Shown here piece by piece: positions 61,318-64,000 of a stretch of 64,000 bases of DNA. The stretch covers positions 33,598,788 to 33,662,787 of the forward strand of contig OX393581.1 in NCBI GenBank assembly GCA_947652605.1, given 5' to 3'. The stretch is from Elmis aenea. Taxonomy: Eukaryota > Arthropoda > Insecta > Coleoptera > Elmidae. The first letter of the stretch is position 1. Every line of letters starts with the position of its first letter. The position numbers and the translations under genes are program-made. Under the pieces are notes generated by a model. It made no database searches. It was not told the origin of the DNA and saw only the letters and a list, made by a program, of their open reading frames with translations.

Positions 61318-62821
61318 AATAATACAACGAAATGTGTGATATTATTGATGCACAAGGTGTAAATCGATTTTCAAAACCTGTGAACTCGAAATTAATCAAA
61401 AATTAGTTAGTTTTAATAAATTTCTATGAGTTTAGAATTCCGATTGTAATGATACTGCTTTGCGACATCATGTAATTATTATTTTGGAGTTCTAATTTCA
61501 ACAAATCAACATCACATTACAAGTGCGAGTACTTTTTTTTTTAATAAATCGCACGTACAATATATTTTATATTCATCATGTTGTATAACACGAATGATAG
61601 ACCTTTAGTATCTGACTCGTTAAGTTGCAAAAAAAATTAATTAATTTTTATGATAATACAAGTGTATACAATTCAATCAATATAGTTACTGTGATTTACA
61701 ATATTATCTAAGGCTTAACTTGTGTCAACACCTATACTACAACGTACACTTAAGTGGGCGTTTTGAATAACAACATTTATGTTTTGTAAACAACAAAACG
61801 TAATAAAATAATCAAACCAAATTTTGTTCCATGTCGTTTTTAATATCAAAATTACAGAATAACAGATACTAAAGAAAAGGAAAAATATTACTTCGTAATG
61901 AAATATTTTGCTGACGTTCGTTTTAATTTCCCCCAATTTGTTTTATGACGAGTCCTAACTAAATTAATTAATTTATAGAAGTATCATTTCATTGTAACCA
62001 TTTTGTTTTTATTTTTATATAGAAATTCATAATTTATAAAGTTGATGCAAAAAGGGTAAAATTAAATATACATTATAAAAAATTCGTAAGGAAAATATAA
62101 AATAATAACTTTATTGTTTTTAATTTTTCAATTGTTCCAAAATTGCCGCTGTCTACCTTCATAGCCTACTCGAAAATATTGTCGAAAAATTATCAGTTTT
62201 AGGTAGAAAACATGTTTAATGTTTTTAAAAGGCAATCAAATTTTCTACAAGACTTTGTAAAAACATATGGTGTTGTATTTAAGAAAATTAAGTTTTCGAT
62301 GTTTAAAGTTTCACCATTTTGACCAAGCGTAAAAAAAAACACCCTGTATACTATTGTAAAATGCAGCTAGCTCAAAATGCTAATTAATCTATTGTCAATC
62401 TAATTTTCAAACACAATTCTACTGCCTTTTCAAAGAACTTAACCTCTTCAGACCCCCTGTGCACATTATATTGTACACTGGTTTACTACTTCAATATTAG
62501 ACTTAAAATATTAAAATTGTGACTGCAACCATGTATAAAGTGTGCTTTGAGCATATTCTTGTAAGAAAAGTAGTATACTATCTGCATCTTTTGGATTATA
62601 TTCGAAGTATATGACATTTCGGTTGTGCATCGAATAGTTTTTGCTTTTGAAAAAAAAATTGGGTCTGAAGGGGTTAAATGTTAAATAAATTCGAAAGTGC
62701 TGTATCGCTCAAAATGTTCATAAAAATGTAAATTTTACGAAAACGGTTGTCTTTAGACCCAAATAACAACATACATTTTTTAAAGTAAATTTTAAAAGGG
62801 ATCCAAAAATGTAAAAATATA

Positions 62822-63199
62822 CAGGGTGTTCTATTTAAAATTTCAAAGTTTGAGTCCGTTTCCGGTTGAACCGGAAGTCGTATTGCAACCTCAATATTTT
62901 CGTCTTAGTACTGTGCTGTGTGCTTCGGTGCAAAACAATCTAATGCGATGCTTATTAGCAAAAAGAAATTGGCGAAACTTACGAAACGAAATCTAGTAAT
63001 ATCAACTTTTGTTGCTGTAATAATAAAGGGCTTTCAGTTTTGGAATATGTTGGGATATATTTAGTTTTTTTTTTAATAACATCTGTACTAAGATTTTAAT
63101 TCTGCACATAATTATGCAACACTGCGCCAAATTAAACGACTTTCTGGTTCTTAAGACTAGGAAGATATTCATGTAAAGCCTCGAATTTGGTACACCCTG
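62822..63199. mobile_element. Possible short CAGGGTG-family element
   Basis: CAGGGTGTTC and TACACCCTG face each other with TA on both sides (62820-62821, 63200-63201). The inverted match is only about 8 bp, so this may be a coincidence of two solo ends. Another solo end (CACCCTGTA) lies at about 62342. Confidence 0.4.
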
Positions 63200-63737
63200 T
63201 ACCTTCGACATCCTTTAAAAGTATTATTGTAAAGAATCCGTACAACTCCCAAGAACTTTATATTCTTTAAAAGCCGAAACAGTGTCTTGCAGTTCCTATT
63301 AATAAGGTTTATATTCTTATACATACCCCTAAACAGGATATCGTTAAAATCTGATTATCCTTAAGCAAGATTAGTGTTGCTAAAATCAATATTCACTTAA
63401 CTCTGCGGCCTTAGTTGTGAAGCTTCCCTCTTAGTTTCCTTCTTTACCCACACAAATACCCATACCACTCGGGACTTGCCTACTTGATAATATTTCACCA
63501 CTCGCAGCCTTTGCTGCTTCGAATACACCTGTGGGCACGGAATTGCGTTTTAATAAGTAAAAAACCCTGAAACGAAAGGATTATATATTTACCAGTCATT
63601 TCAAATAAATGAAGACAAAAGCGATCGGACACGGCCACATCAAAAGAAAAGCTAACATTTGACAAAGTTGTAGTGAGATCCAAGAACCTTAGATAACCGA
63701 ATTTAACGGCGCTTTTTGTGTCTCTATTGTGTGCGTA

Positions 63738-63920
63738 ATGCCGCGGTATTATTTGAAACAATCGCCGAAGCAGGATTTAGAAGAAAAAATCCGATTTTGG
63801 TGGATCATTGTGGCCGGTTACGTGTATAGCCCAAGAAAACAAATGAATGTTACTAAAACGACCGTGTACAATTGGAAATACTTTGGTGTGTTTGTAATAT
63901 TTTCGGTAGATATTGCCTAA
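63738..63920 (+). other. Unassigned 60-codon open frame
   Basis: The ATG at 63738 begins MPRYYLKQSPKQDLEEKIRF and later has NVTKTTVYNW, which faintly recalls a helix-turn-helix recognition segment. Codon content is more balanced than the surroundings. No family is recognised; it may be a transposase N-terminal scrap or chance. Confidence 0.25.
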
Positions 63921-64000
63921 AAATTGTAGCAACTTATTATTGTAAGCGCTCAGTTAGTTAAGGGGATATCAAAAAGAAGAAGTAGGGTGCCTTAGAACTT

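Larger units (their letters stand above)
41713..64000 (+). other. Prosap: Proposed SHANK intron 2, continuing beyond the window
   Basis: No further SPN or ankyrin-coding sequence was recognised after 41712. The stretch holds transposon remnants listed separately. Nothing is recognised at 41720-42320, 44390-48235, 51565-55280, 56500-57530, 57575-59780 and 61330-62815. Confidence 0.45.

Noticed and set aside
1..64000. tRNA or 5S rRNA genes
   Set aside because: I looked for the T-arm GGTTCGAAT-type box in both orientations and found no hit with a paired A box; no rRNA-like block was seen. A covariance-model scan would be decisive.

Overview
The window is AT-rich nuclear DNA from an arthropod, almost certainly an insect. 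It has spliceosomal introns, dense DNA transposons (hAT, Tc1/mariner-like, PIF/Harbinger-type MITEs, foldbacks), decayed non-LTR retrotransposons, and very little coding sequence. The order is not certain; the repeat landscape would fit a beetle or a similar repeat-rich insect. There are no bacterial-style genes, CRISPR arrays or tRNAs, and most ATG/TTG/GTG-initiated open frames here are chance or lie inside repeats.

Genes. (1) An open frame runs off the left edge on the minus strand (<1..342). It is an acidic N-terminus resembling the leader of insect zinc-finger-type nuclear proteins. (2) The main gene is on the plus strand and is the 5' part of the SHANK/ProSAP scaffold gene (Drosophila Prosap). 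Exon 41541..41712 encodes the start of the SPN (Shank/ProSAP N-terminal) Ras-binding fold. A small upstream coding exon (20254..20297) ends in phase 2 and fits the open, phase-compatible start of the 41541 exon, giving a first intron of about 21.2 kb. Upstream lie a TATA/initiator-like core, a perfect 18-bp palindrome carrying two GATAAG sites, and a short uORF. The rest of the window after 41712 is read as the next, also very long, intron; the following SHANK exon is not recognised here.

Layout. 1-4.6 kb: edge gene, a THAP/P-like element containing a 231-bp foldback, and PIF- and hAT-type MITEs. 5.5-10.9 kb: elements of a CAGGGTG-ended Tc1/mariner-like family with long TIRs and transposase scraps. 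12.6-18.7 kb: hAT and mariner elements, some nested, several with exact 8-bp target duplications. 19.9-20.3 kb: SHANK promoter and first exon. 20.3-41.5 kb: intron 1, holding hATs, a LINE split by a hAT, a repeat family seen at two further sites, foldbacks, and a striking 3.3-kb foldback (35.9-39.1 kb) whose left arm has expanded into 16 tandem 146-bp units. 41.5-64 kb: SPN exon and intron 2, with LINE and mariner remnants, one near-perfect hairpin MITE, further repeats and long stretches where nothing is recognisable.

The genes do not form a pathway. The biological interest is a synaptic scaffold gene with giant introns acting as a transposon reservoir, and a foldback element that appears to have given birth to a satellite-like array. 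Calls rest on reading the sequence and on family knowledge; no database search or folding program was run.
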